From: Rhodanobacteraceae bacterium
GTDB lineage: Bacteria; Pseudomonadota; Gammaproteobacteria; Xanthomonadales; Rhodanobacteraceae
DNA length: 64,000 nt
Direction: 5' to 3'
Assembly (NCBI GenBank): GCA_004299705.1
Contig: SCQS01000067.1
Location: 1 to 64,000, forward strand
Shown: one piece after another, positions 27,545 to 42,040 of the stretch
How the letters are laid out: each line of letters opens with the position of its first letter
How positions within the stretch are numbered: the first letter of the stretch is position 1
Made by a program: the position numbers and the translations under genes
The notes under the pieces: model-generated
Database searches by the model: none
What the model was told of the DNA's origin: nothing
The model's input: only the letters and a program-made list of their open reading frames with translations

Positions 27545-27667
27545 TCGTCATTCCGGGGCGTCTGCGGCTCTATCGCAGGCGAACCCGGAATCCATGTTGC
27601 CGTTGGCAAGATCAAGATGGATTCCGGGTTCCGCCCGCGAACAGCGCGGGCGGCCCCGGAATGACGA
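27545..27667. repeat. Cloverleaf-forming intergenic element
   Basis: A 123-base element upstream of ppc and downstream of gltD. The outer arms are a perfect 15-base inverted repeat (27545-27559 with 27653-27667, core CATTCCGGGGC). Inside it is a second perfect 15-base inverted repeat (27581-27595 with 27617-27631, core AACCCGGAATCCAT), itself capped by TTGCC/GGCAA. Two side hairpins complete a cloverleaf: CTGCG/CGCAG at 27562-27578 and CCGCCCGC/GCGGGCGG near 27631-27653. This accounts for half of the 267-base gap. Confidence 0.85.
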
Positions 27668-27713
27668 CAAATTTTTTACTGGCATACGGCGTTAATCGAG
27701 TGTGGTTATGGTT

Positions 27714-29195
27714 CTACAAGTCCGAACCTGCCCGGTGCGGGAAGGCGGAGGAACCCATCAAATACGCGTCCACCGCGCGCGCGCATTGGCGGCCTTCGCG
27801 GATCGCCCACACCACCAGCGACTGACCGTGGCGCATGTCGCCGGCGGCGAACACCTTGTCCGCGCTGGTGCGGTAGCCGCCGGGGCCGTCGGTGACGGCG
27901 CGCGCGTTGCCACGTGCGTCCTTGGCCACGCCGAAGGCGTCCAGGACATTCGAGCGGGGCGAGGTGAAACCCATCGCCAGCAGCACGAGTTCCGCGCGGA
28001 TCTCGAATTCGCTGCCGGCGATCTCGTCCAGCTTGCCGCCCTTCCATTCGACGCGGACGGCGGTCAGGCTTTTCAGCTTGCCATGACCGTCGTCGTTGAA
28101 GCGCTGGGTGGCGATGGACCAGTCGCGCGAGCAACCCTCTTCGTGCGAACTCGAGGTGCGCAGCTTCAGCGGCCAGTAGGGCCAGGTGAGCGGCTTGTCC
28201 TCCTGCCGTGGAGGCGTGGGCAGCAATTCGAGTTGGGTGACGGACGCGGCGCCCTGGCGGTTGGAGGTGCCGACGCAGTCGGAACCGGTGTCGCCGCCGC
28301 CGATCACGACCACGTGCTTGCCCTCCGCGAGAATCCGGTCCGTGACCGTGTCGCCCGCGTTCACGCGGTTCTGCTGCGGCAGGAAATCCATCGCGAAATG
28401 CACACCGTCGAGCCCGCGGCCCGGCACGGGCAGGTCGCGCGGGGTTTCCGATCCGCCCGCGATCACCACGGCGTCGAAGTCTTGCGCGAGCTGCGCAGGC
28501 GCGATGGTTTCGCGCTGGCCGATGCCGCAGGCGTCGCACGGATCGCCGACGTAAACGCCGGTGCGGAACACCACGCCTTCCGCGCGCATCTGCTCGACGC
28601 GGCGATCGATGTGGTTCTTTTCCAGCTTGAAGTCGGGGATGCCGTAGCGCAACAAGCCACCTGCGCGGTCGTGCTTCTCGAACACGCAGACGTCGTGGCC
28701 GGCACGCGCGAGTTGCTGCGCACAGGCCAGTCCCGACGGGCCGGAGCCGACGATCGCCACGCGCTTGCCGGTCTTGCGTGCGGCGGGCCGCGGCACCACC
28801 CAGCCTTCTTCCCAGCCCTTGTCGATGATCTTGTGTTCGATCGACTTGATGCCGACCGGGTCGTTGGCGATGTTGAGCGTGCAGGCGGCTTCGCAGGGCG
28901 CGGGGCAGACGCGCCCGGTGAATTCGGGAAAGTTGTTGGTGGACTGCAACACGTCCAGCGCGCGCTTCCAGTCACCCCTGTAAACGAGGTCGTTGAAATC
29001 GGGGATGATGTTGTCGACCGGGCAGCCGTGGTGGCAGAACGGAATGCCGCAATCCATGCAGCGCGCCGCTTGCACGCGTGCGGCCTCGTCGTCCACCTGG
29101 CGCACGAACTCGTGCCAGTGGCGCTTGCGTCGGTCGGGCGCTTCGGTCGGCTCGGGTTGGCGTTCGAATTCGAGGAAGCCGGTGATCTTGCCCAT
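27714..29195 (-). CDS. gltD: Glutamate synthase small (beta) subunit
   Basis: A 493-residue flavoprotein that takes electrons from NADPH and passes them through Fe-S clusters to GltB. The N-terminal cysteine cluster motif is [19 protein letters not shown] (about 44-62), with a second Cys group near [14 protein letters not shown]. The FAD site is [15 protein letters not shown] and the NADPH site is [15 protein letters not shown]. Length is typical (about 470-495). The ATG at 29195 is 11 bases after the gltB stop, with GAGGA between, so the pair forms a gltBD operon. Confidence 0.97.
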   Translation of the reverse strand: MGKITGFLEFERQPEPTEAPDRRKRHWHEFVRQVDDEAARVQAARCMDCGIPFCHHGCPVDNIIPDFNDLVYRGDWKRALDVLQSTNNFPEFTGRVCPAPCEAACTLNIANDPVGIKSIEHKIIDKGWEEGWVVPRPAARKTGKRVAIVGSGPSGLACAQQLARAGHDVCVFEKHDRAGGLLRYGIPDFKLEKNHIDRRVEQMRAEGVVFRTGVYVGDPCDACGIGQRETIAPAQLAQDFDAVVIAGGSETPRDLPVPGRGLDGVHFAMDFLPQQNRVNAGDTVTDRILAEGKHVVVIGGGDTGSDCVGTSNRQGAASVTQLELLPTPPRQEDKPLTWPYWPLKLRTSSSHEEGCSRDWSIATQRFNDDGHGKLKSLTAVRVEWKGGKLDEIAGSEFEIRAELVLLAMGFTSPRSNVLDAFGVAKDARGNARAVTDGPGGYRTSADKVFAAGDMRHGQSLVVWAIREGRQCARAVDAYLMGSSAFPHRAGSDL

Positions 29196-29206
29196 CGTCG
29201 CGGTCC

Positions 29207-33904
<4,698 letters not shown>

Positions 33905-33937
33905 GCTTGCTGTTCCCCGTCGATCGGGCCATGGTCG

Positions 33938-33965
33938 ACTATAGTGCACCGCAGCAAAAAGGCAA
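33938..33965 (-). promoter_or_regulatory. Promoter of gltBD
   Basis: Read on the minus strand: TTGCCT (33965-33960), a 16-base spacer and TATAGT (33943-33938). Transcription should start near 33931, about 27 bases before the gltB ATG. A met-box-like array lies directly upstream of the -35 box. Confidence 0.6.
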
Positions 33966-33971
33966 GCATAT

Positions 33972-33995
33972 CGACGTCTAGATGTCCATACGTCC
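33972..33995 (-). promoter_or_regulatory. Three tandem met-box-like operators upstream of gltB
   Basis: On the minus strand three adjacent 8-mers read GGACGTAT, GGACATCT and AGACGTCG, matching the MetJ box AGACGTCT at 6, 6 and 7 of 8 positions. Tandem contiguous 8-mers are the known arrangement for MetJ dimers. The array ends 6 bases upstream of the -35 box, a position more usual for activation than for blocking polymerase. The regulator in this organism may be MetJ or another factor with similar specificity. Confidence 0.5.
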
Positions 33996-34063
33996 ATGTT
34001 GTGCCGCTCCTGCCGCGAATCCGATGAGTTGGAAACTCCGTCGGAACCGGGCGGCGGTCGCCG

Positions 34064-34714
34064 CTACGCGCTTCGCAGCGCCGCCGCCTCGCGCGCCAGG
34101 CGTTGGATGCCGGCCCAGTCGCCGGTCGCAAGCTTGTCTTTCGGGGTGAGCCAGGAGCCACCCACGCAAACCACGTTGGGCAGGGCCAGGAACGCCGGCG
34201 CGCTGGCGAGGCCGATGCCGCCGGTCGGGCAGAAACGGATTTGCGGCAAGGGGCTCGCCCACGCCGCGAGCAGCTTGGCGCCGCCCGCCGGCACGGCCGG
34301 GAAGAATTTGAGATGCCGATAGCCGCGTTCCAGCAGGCCCATCGCTTCGCCCGCGGTCGCGACACCCGGCAACAGCGGAAGCTCGTCGGCGTCGGCGGCG
34401 TCGAGCAGGCGCGGCGTGGCGCCGGGCGACACCGCGAAGCGCGCGCCGGCCGCACGCGCGGCTTGCAACTGCTCCGCATCCAGCACGGTACCGACGCCGA
34501 CCGCGGCGCCTTCCACTTCCGCGGCGATCGCGTGGATCGCATCCAGCGCTGCGGAAGTGCGCAGCGTCACCTCGATGGCACGGATGCCACCCGCGACCAG
34601 CGCGCGCGCCATCGGCACTGCGTGGCCCACATCATCCACGATCACCACCGGCACCACCGGGGCGAGCGCAAGGATGTCGGCGAGAATGTTCTGTTTGTAC
34701 TCGATGCCGGTCAT
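34064..34714 (-). CDS. eda: 2-Keto-3-deoxy-6-phosphogluconate aldolase
   Basis: A 216-residue class I aldolase that cleaves KDPG into pyruvate and glyceraldehyde 3-phosphate, the last step of the Entner-Doudoroff route. The Schiff-base lysine is in RHLKFFPA (Lys136), the general base in AIEVTLRT (Glu48), and the phosphate site is [10 protein letters not shown]. The ATG at 34714 overlaps the edd stop (ATGA on the minus strand), so it is coupled to edd. Confidence 0.96.
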   Translation of the reverse strand: MTGIEYKQNILADILALAPVVPVVIVDDVGHAVPMARALVAGGIRAIEVTLRTSAALDAIHAIAAEVEGAAVGVGTVLDAEQLQAARAAGARFAVSPGATPRLLDAADADELPLLPGVATAGEAMGLLERGYRHLKFFPAVPAGGAKLLAAWASPLPQIRFCPTGGIGLASAPAFLALPNVVCVGGSWLTPKDKLATGDWAGIQRLAREAAALRSA

Positions 34715-36636
34715 GGGCTGGGCTCGGTAATCGGGTGATGGTGCGCTTCGACCACCGCCTGCGGCCTGCGCTCGGGGCGGTGGTCGGATGATCCGGCGTC
34801 GGCCGCGTGGTGATGGTCGTGCTTGCCGAAGATCGTGGCGCCGGTGTCGGCCGAGCCGACCGCGTTGCGCAGGCCGGCGAACAGCTCGCGGCCCATGCCG
34901 ACGTGGTGCGCGGAAAGATCGACGTGGGTTTGTGCGCGCGCGGCCCACTCGGCCGCATCGACTTTTGCCTCCAGCGTGCCGGCCTCGGCGTCGACGCGGA
35001 TGACGTCGCCGTCGCGCAGCTTGCCGAGTGGGCCGGCGTCGATGGCTTCCGGCGTGACATGGATCGCCGCGGGTACCTTGCCGGACGCGCCGGACATGCG
35101 CCCGTCGGTGACCAGCGCCACCCGATGCCCGCGCGACTGCAGCACGCCCAGCGTCGGCGTGAGCTTGTGCAGCTCGGGCATGCCAATCGCCTTCGGCCCC
35201 TGGAAGCGCACCACGGCCACGAAATCGCGGTCGAGTTCGCCGCGCTCGAAGGCGGCCTTGACCTCGTCCTGGTCGTTGAAGATCACCGCGGGCGCCTCCA
35301 CCACCATGCGGTCGGCGGGCATCGCGGACACCTTGATGACCGCGCGGCCGAGATTGCCCTTCAGCACGCGCAGGCCGCCATCGGCGCGGAACGGCGCGCC
35401 GGCCGGGCGCAGCACGTCGAGGTTGCCGCTGGCGATGACCTCCTGCCAGACCAGCGTGCCGGCATCATCCAGCGCGGGCATGCGGCGGTACGGCGCGAGG
35501 CCTTCGCCCCACACGGTGCGCACGTCGCCGTGCAGCAGGCCCGCATCCAGCAGCGAGCCGATCAGGAACGGCATGCCGCCGGCCGCGTGGAACTGGTTCA
35601 CGTCGGCCGATCCATTGGGATACACGCGCGCCATCAGCGGCACCACTGCGGAGAGCGCATCGAAGTCTTCCAGCGTCAGCACGATGCCGGCCGCGCGGGC
35701 GATCGCGACCAGGTGCAGCAGATGGTTGGTCGAACCGCCGGTTGCATGCAGGCCGACCACGCCGTTGACGAGGGTGCGCTCGTCGACCAGATGGCCGATC
35801 GGCGTGTAGTCGTGGCCCAGCGCGGTGATCAGCGCCGCGCGGTACACCGCGGCGTCGGTCAGCGCTTCGCGCAGCTTCGTGTTGGGGTGCACGAAGCTCG
35901 CGCCCGGCAGGTGCAGGCCCATGATCTCCATCAGCATCTGGTTGGAGTTGGCGGTGCCGTAGAAGGTGCAGGTGCCGGGCGCGTGGTAGGCGGCGGACTC
36001 GGCGTCCAACAGCTCCGCGCGGCTGGCCTTGCCCTCGGCGTGGCGCTGGCGCACCTTGGCCTTGTCTTCGTTGGGCAGGCCGCTGGTCATCGGCCCGGCC
36101 GGCACGAAGATCACCGGCAGGTGCCCGAACGACAGCGCGGCGGTCAGGAGGCCCGGCACGATCTTGTCGCAGATGCCCAGCATCAGCGCGGCGTCGAAGG
36201 TGTCGTGCGACAGCGCCACCGCCGCCGCCATCGCGATCACTTCGCGCGAGAACAGCGACAGCTCCATGCCGGCACGCCCTTGCGTGATGCCATCGCACAT
36301 CGCCGGCACGCCGCCGGCAACCTGGGCGGTCGCACCGACCCGTCGCGCGGCGCGGCGGATGCGTTCGGGATACGGCTCGTACGGCTGGTGCGCCGACAGC
36401 ATGTCGTTGTAGGCGGTGACGATGCCGAGGTTCGGACGCACGTTGCCGCGCAAGCTCGCCTTGTCCTCGGCGCTGCTGGCGGCGAACGCATGGGCGAGAT
36501 TGCTGCAGCCGAGCTTGTGGCGGTACACGCCTTGCGCGCGCGCCGCGTCGATGCGCGCAAGATACGCGTTGCGCGTGGCGCGACTGCGTTCGGCGATGCG
36601 TTGGGTGACTTCGGCGATGACGGGATGCAGGCTCAT
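34711..36636 (-). CDS. edd: 6-Phosphogluconate dehydratase with a His-rich tail
   Basis: A 641-residue Fe-S enzyme of the IlvD/Edd family that makes KDPG. Cluster cysteines lie in [21 protein letters not shown] and [29 protein letters not shown] marks the C-terminal domain. The standard fold ends near GATIF; about 38 extra residues follow with three HH or HHH clusters and Pro/Arg, unlike the usual C-terminus. The ATG at 36636 follows GAGGTAA. zwf lies upstream with a 38-base gap and eda overlaps downstream, giving zwf-edd-eda. Confidence 0.95.
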   Translation of the reverse strand: MSLHPVIAEVTQRIAERSRATRNAYLARIDAARAQGVYRHKLGCSNLAHAFAASSAEDKASLRGNVRPNLGIVTAYNDMLSAHQPYEPYPERIRRAARRVGATAQVAGGVPAMCDGITQGRAGMELSLFSREVIAMAAAVALSHDTFDAALMLGICDKIVPGLLTAALSFGHLPVIFVPAGPMTSGLPNEDKAKVRQRHAEGKASRAELLDAESAAYHAPGTCTFYGTANSNQMLMEIMGLHLPGASFVHPNTKLREALTDAAVYRAALITALGHDYTPIGHLVDERTLVNGVVGLHATGGSTNHLLHLVAIARAAGIVLTLEDFDALSAVVPLMARVYPNGSADVNQFHAAGGMPFLIGSLLDAGLLHGDVRTVWGEGLAPYRRMPALDDAGTLVWQEVIASGNLDVLRPAGAPFRADGGLRVLKGNLGRAVIKVSAMPADRMVVEAPAVIFNDQDEVKAAFERGELDRDFVAVVRFQGPKAIGMPELHKLTPTLGVLQSRGHRVALVTDGRMSGASGKVPAAIHVTPEAIDAGPLGKLRDGDVIRVDAEAGTLEAKVDAAEWAARAQTHVDLSAHHVGMGRELFAGLRNAVGSADTGATIFGKHDHHHAADAGSSDHRPERRPQAVVEAHHHPITEPSP

Positions 36637-36674
36637 GGTGCGTTACCTCGGTGTTCGTGTTTGCGGGCGGGTGG

Positions 36675-38147
36675 TCAGTCCTCGTCCTCGTGCCAGGTGC
36701 GGCCGTCGCGTTCGATCAGCGCCACTGCGGCGCTCGGCCCCCAGCTGCCGGCGGTGTAGGGCCGCGGTGGTTCGCCGCCATCGGCCCACGCGGCGAGGAT
36801 GGGGTCGGCCCAGCGCCACGCGGCCTCGACTTCGTCGCGGCGCATGAACAGGGTGGGGTTGCCGCGCACCACGTCGAGGATCAGCCGTTCGTAGGCATCC
36901 GGCTGCTGCACGCCGAAGGCCTCGGCGAAACTCATGTCCAGCGGCACGTGGCGCAGGCGCAAGCCGCCGGGGCCGGGATCCTTGATGGTCAGCCACAGCT
37001 TCACGCCTTCGTCGGGTTGCAGGCGCAGCACCAGCCGGTTCTGCCCCAGCGGGCCGACGCTGCCCCCGAATATCGAATGCGGCACCGGTTTGAACGCGAC
37101 CACGATTTCGGACACGCGCTCGGGCAGGCGCTTGCCGGTGCGCAAGTAGAACGGCACGCCGGCCCAGCGCCAGTTGCCGATCTCGGCTTTCAACGCAACG
37201 AAGGTGCTGGTGTTGGATTTCGCGCCCTCGCCGAGCTCTTCGAGGTAGCCCGGCACGCCCTGCCCGTCCGCCGCACCGGCGCGGTACTGGCCGCGCACGG
37301 TGAGCTGGGCGGCGTTGGAGGCATCGATGGGCTTGAGTGCGCGCAGCACCTTCAGCTTTTCGTCGCGCACGGCGTCGGGCGCCAGCGATGCGGGCGATTC
37401 CATCGCCACCATGCACAGCAGTTGCAGCATGTGGTTCTGCAGCATGTCGCGCAGCGCGCCGGCGCGGTCGTAGTAGCCGGCGCGGCGGCCGAGCCCCAGC
37501 GTTTCGGCCACGGTGATCTGCACGTGGTCGATGTGGTGCGCGTTCCACAACGGCTCGAACAGCGCGTTGCCGAAGCGCAGCGCCAGCAGGTTCTGCACCG
37601 TCTCCTTGCCGAGGTAGTGGTCGATGCGATAGGTCTGCGACTCGGCGAACACGCGGCCGACGTCGTCGTTGATCCGGTTGGCGCTGGCAAGATCCCGCCC
37701 GATCGGTTTTTCCAGCACCACCCGCGCCGCGCCCTGGTTCAGCGCGTGCCGGCCGAGGCGCTGGCAGATGTCCACGTACAACTCGGGCGACGTGGAGAGA
37801 TAGAACACGCGGATGTTGTCCGGCCGTTCGCCGAGCAAAGTAGCCAGGCCGTCCCAGCCTTCATCCTTGCGCGCGTCCAGCGCGCGATAGTCGAGCAGTT
37901 CCAGGAACGCGTCGCGCTGCTCCGGCGCGCATTCGACCGCGTTGCCCAACGCCGCGCGCACCGCGGCGCGGTAACCCGCGTCGTCCAGCGGTTCGCGCGC
38001 GGCCCCGATGATGCGGCTGCCCGTGCGGATTTGCCCGGCCACGAAACGATGGAACAGCGCGGGCAGCAGCTTGCGCACGGCCAGGTCGCCGGTGCCGCCG
38101 AAGATCACGAGGTCGAAGGGATCGACCGGAAGGGAAGCGGGGGTCAC
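36675..38147 (-). CDS. zwf: Glucose-6-phosphate 1-dehydrogenase
   Basis: A 490-residue NADP-dependent enzyme opening the Entner-Doudoroff and pentose phosphate routes. The nucleotide motif is FGGTGDLAVRKLLP near residues 14-27 and the active-site signature is RIDHYLGKETVQN (Lys and His). FYLRTGKRLPER is another conserved stretch. A GTG start at 38147 is chosen: GAGG stands 6 bases upstream and the family begins at this point. A longer frame opening at an ATG near 38214 would put the regulatory repeats inside the protein. The gene is divergent from the GntR-type regulator at 38353. Confidence 0.95.
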   Translation of the reverse strand: MTPASLPVDPFDLVIFGGTGDLAVRKLLPALFHRFVAGQIRTGSRIIGAAREPLDDAGYRAAVRAALGNAVECAPEQRDAFLELLDYRALDARKDEGWDGLATLLGERPDNIRVFYLSTSPELYVDICQRLGRHALNQGAARVVLEKPIGRDLASANRINDDVGRVFAESQTYRIDHYLGKETVQNLLALRFGNALFEPLWNAHHIDHVQITVAETLGLGRRAGYYDRAGALRDMLQNHMLQLLCMVAMESPASLAPDAVRDEKLKVLRALKPIDASNAAQLTVRGQYRAGAADGQGVPGYLEELGEGAKSNTSTFVALKAEIGNWRWAGVPFYLRTGKRLPERVSEIVVAFKPVPHSIFGGSVGPLGQNRLVLRLQPDEGVKLWLTIKDPGPGGLRLRHVPLDMSFAEAFGVQQPDAYERLILDVVRGNPTLFMRRDEVEAAWRWADPILAAWADGGEPPRPYTAGSWGPSAAVALIERDGRTWHEDED

Positions 38148-38191
38148 GACTAACCTCGGTACATGGCTGGAGGAATGGGTCGGGTTCGCTT

Positions 38192-38242
38192 GGATAGTAC
38201 CAATGAAATACCACATAATACCAGTGCACTGACCGGTATTTC
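38192..38242. promoter_or_regulatory. Cluster of TGGTATT half-sites between zwf and gntR
   Basis: The divergent gap has several copies of the same half-site. AATACCA occurs at 38207-38213 and 38217-38223, GTACCAA at 38197-38203, and GAAATACC/GGTATTTC forms a perfect 8-base inverted repeat (38205-38212 with 38235-38242). A further TTGGTATGG at 38302-38310 overlaps the -10 box of the regulator gene. GntR proteins with UTRA domains often bind TGGTAT-type inverted repeats, so these are likely operators for the adjacent regulator. Confidence 0.6.
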
Positions 38243-38282
38243 TTATGCCAAATCGTTACAACGGGTGATCGCCAGGCAAGAG

Positions 38283-38311
38283 TTGTCCAGGTGGTTTGAT
38301 ATTGGTATGGT
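38283..38311 (+). promoter_or_regulatory. Candidate promoter of the GntR-family gene
   Basis: TTGTCC (38283-38288), a 17-base spacer and TATGGT (38306-38311). The start of transcription is expected near 38318, 35 bases before the ATG. The -10 box overlaps a TTGGTATGG half-site, which would allow autorepression. Confidence 0.5.
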
Positions 38312-38352
38312 GCGCGCGCCGGCCCGGGCCGGCGCCATGAGGGAATTGGTCC

Positions 38353-39105
38353 ATGCATAGCGCGCTCGCCGACGAATACCGTCGCCTCTGCCGTGACGCC
38401 GCCGCGCGCCAGCCGCTGGCCTACCTGCGGCTGCGCCGCGCGATCCGCAATGTCGTCGAGCAACGCGTGGTCGAGCCGGGGCAAACGCTGCCCAGCGAGC
38501 GTGACTTCGCGCAAACGCTGAAGCTTTCACGGGTCACCGTGCGCAAGGCCCTCGCCGGATTGGTCGAGGAAGGCGTACTGACCCAGCGCCACGGCGCCGG
38601 CACCTTCGTGGCCGAACGCATCATCAAGCCGATGTCGCGGCTGACCAGTTTCACCGAGGACCTGCGCGCGCGTGGCCTCGACCCGCGCTCGGAGTTCTTC
38701 GAGCGCGGCATTGGCGAGGTCACGCCGGAGGAATCGATGGCGATGAACCTGTCGCCCGGCGTCGCGGTCGCCCGCCTGCACCGCGTGCGTTACGCCGGCA
38801 ACGAACCGCTGGCGATCGAGCGCAGCGTGGTGCCGGCCGAGCTGCTGCCCGATCCGATGCTGGTGAGAGACTCGTTGTACGAAGCGCTGGAAACGCGCGG
38901 CTTCCGCCCGCGCCGCGCTCTGCAACGCCTGCGCGCGGTGCCGCTGTCTGCACGCCACGCCCGCCTGCTGCATGTGCCCGCCGGCAGCGCCGGCCTCAAC
39001 GTCGAGCGCCGCGCCTTCCTCGACGACGGACGGGTGGTGGAGTTCACCACCTCGTGGTATCGCGGCGACGTTTATGACTTCGTCGCCGAGCTGCATTCCG
39101 AGTGA
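38353..39105 (+). CDS. GntR/HutC-family regulator with UTRA sensor domain
   Basis: A 250-residue transcription factor. Residues about 24-92 form the winged helix (QTLPSERDFAQTLKLSRVTV as recognition region, then QRHGAGTFV for the wing). About 105-245 is a UTRA ligand-binding domain (LTSFTEDLRARGLDP, RLHRVRYAGNEPLAIERSV, YRGDVYDFVAEL). The family often senses sugar phosphates. The gene is divergent from zwf-edd-eda with operator-like repeats between, so control of the Entner-Doudoroff genes is likely, replacing the RpiR-type HexR used in Pseudomonas. The ATG at 38353 follows GAGGGAA. Confidence 0.88.
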   Translation: MHSALADEYRRLCRDAAARQPLAYLRLRRAIRNVVEQRVVEPGQTLPSERDFAQTLKLSRVTVRKALAGLVEEGVLTQRHGAGTFVAERIIKPMSRLTSFTEDLRARGLDPRSEFFERGIGEVTPEESMAMNLSPGVAVARLHRVRYAGNEPLAIERSVVPAELLPDPMLVRDSLYEALETRGFRPRRALQRLRAVPLSARHARLLHVPAGSAGLNVERRAFLDDGRVVEFTTSWYRGDVYDFVAELHSE

Positions 39106-39266
39106 AAGCACGGATTCGCGGACAAGAGTGCTGCCGTTCGGTTCGTCGCGACGTCGTTCAGCCGTGCCTGCGTCCGGTGAGACGATATTTCAATCAATCG
39201 TGCCCGGCGCTGTAGCCCCGTCTGACTTGGCGGTCGGCGCGGCGCACGGAACTTTCTCTGTCGTGC

Positions 39267-39291
39267 GTTTGTCTACACAAACAGCTACACT
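39267..39291 (+). promoter_or_regulatory. Palindromic operator and -10 box of the toxin-antitoxin pair
   Basis: GTTTGT and ACAAAC (39267-39272 with 39277-39282) flank CTAC. A -10-like TACACT lies at 39286-39291, 8 bases before the brnT ATG. The palindrome sits between the expected -35 and -10 positions, a likely binding site for autoregulation by the antitoxin. No ribosome binding site precedes the ATG, so the mRNA may be leaderless. Confidence 0.5.
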
Positions 39292-39299
39292 TTTCCGCT

Positions 39300-39608
39300 A
39301 TGGACATCGCCGGATTCGACTGGGATGCGGGTAACTGGCCGAAGTGCGGCAAGCACGGGGTGTCGCGCGCCGAGATCGAGCAGGTGTTGCTGGGCGAGCC
39401 CGCCGTGATGGGGGACCCGCACGCGACCGAGCCGCGCCTGCGGGCCATCGGAAAAACGGCTGCCGGGCGCTACGTGTTCATGGTGTTCACGTGGCGTACG
39501 CGTCAGGGCGAGCGCCGGTTGCGGCCGATCAGCGCGCGCTACATGCACAAGCACGAGGTGGATCACTATGAAAGCCAAATTGAAAAAGCTGCCAAGACTC
39601 CCCACTGA
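39300..39608 (+). CDS. brnT: BrnT-family toxin
   Basis: A 102-residue protein of the BrnT family (RelE-like ribonuclease fold). Typical features are FDWDAGNWPKCGKHGVS at the N-terminus, RLRAIGKTAAGRYVFMVFTWR in the middle and RPISARYMHKHEVDHYE near the end. In known pairs the toxin cleaves RNA and stops translation. The antitoxin gene overlaps its 3' end by 41 bases, the usual order for this type II system. No ribosome binding site is visible before the ATG. Confidence 0.88.
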   Translation: MDIAGFDWDAGNWPKCGKHGVSRAEIEQVLLGEPAVMGDPHATEPRLRAIGKTAAGRYVFMVFTWRTRQGERRLRPISARYMHKHEVDHYESQIEKAAKTPH

Positions 39609-39831
39609 CGCCGCTGCCGAGCGGTTTGTGTCCGAGACGGACTTGTCCGAGTACGACCTTTCGGGCTTCAAGCCGATGCGCTTCGAGATCGCGCCCAAGG
39701 CGGCGGCCCTGAACATGCGCTTGCCTTCCGCGTTGCTGGATGCGGTCAAGGCCAAGGCCAGCGCCAAGGGCATTCCGTACACCCGCTACGTGCGGATGTT
39801 GCTGGAATCCGACGTCGCGCGGCAGCGTTGA
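39568..39831 (+). CDS. brnA: BrnA-family antitoxin (CopG/ribbon-helix-helix)
   Basis: An 87-residue antitoxin. The N-terminal half binds the toxin in the family; the C-terminal part, with LNMRLPSALLDAVKAKASAKG and YTRYVRMLLES, is a ribbon-helix-helix DNA-binding segment. It overlaps brnT by 41 bases and has GAGG upstream within the toxin reading frame. It probably represses the shared promoter at the palindrome 39267-39282. Confidence 0.88.
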   Translation: MKAKLKKLPRLPTDAAAERFVSETDLSEYDLSGFKPMRFEIAPKAAALNMRLPSALLDAVKAKASAKGIPYTRYVRMLLESDVARQR

Positions 39832-39980
39832 CCCGAAAAGACGCGCGGTGATCGCGTCGTGTGGTTTGCTGATGCGCTGCAACGGGTAAAGTGCACGCTG
39901 TTTCTCGACAATCGCGTGGCGCTGGTAAACCAGACCGACTTTATTGTTCGTAATCCCAACTGCATTGCCATGTAAACGCG

Positions 39981-41813
<1,833 letters not shown>

Positions 41814-41903
41814 GGGCAAGACCTTGTGTCAGGTTAAAAAACATGAAGATACAGGGGATTGTCGGGGCAAGGCAGCGTCTACCTGAAACCATCGATCCGG
41901 TTC

Positions 41904-41919
41904 AGGCACGGTTTGTGCA
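41904..41919 (+). promoter_or_regulatory. Candidate sigma-54 promoter upstream of the polysaccharide operon
   Basis: AGGCACGGTTTGTGCA has GG at 41905-41906 and GC at 41917-41918, the exact -24/-12 spacing of sigma-54 promoters, and matches GGCACG and TGCA of the consensus. Exosortase A clusters are often linked to the PrsK/PrsR system, where PrsR is a sigma-54 activator, so the site fits the context. It is 122 bases before the first gene. Confidence 0.5.
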
Positions 41920-41944
41920 GGACTTCTTGGGAAAGGTCAAAAGT

Positions 41945-41972
41945 TTGAACTGCGTCACATTTGTAGTATAAG
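41945..41972 (+). promoter_or_regulatory. Candidate sigma-70 promoter of the polysaccharide operon
   Basis: TTGAAC (41945-41950), a 16-base spacer and TATAAG (41967-41972). A start near 41980 would leave about 60 bases of 5' region before the first gene. It could act instead of, or together with, the sigma-54-like site just upstream. Confidence 0.5.
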
Positions 41973-42040
41973 GAGTGCCCCGTTTCGCGCACGGTCCAGC
42001 CGGCGGCAGTGACGGAGCGGCACTACAGGAGGGCGTCAGC

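Noticed and set aside
33905-33997. An N-terminal extension of gltB
   Set aside because: It covers the promoter and met-box-like sites, and the family begins near [15 protein letters not shown]; Cys19 needs to be close to the N-terminus.
38148-38216. A longer zwf starting at an ATG near 38214
   Set aside because: The extension would consist of the operator-like repeats, and GAGG with 6-base spacing supports the GTG at 38147.
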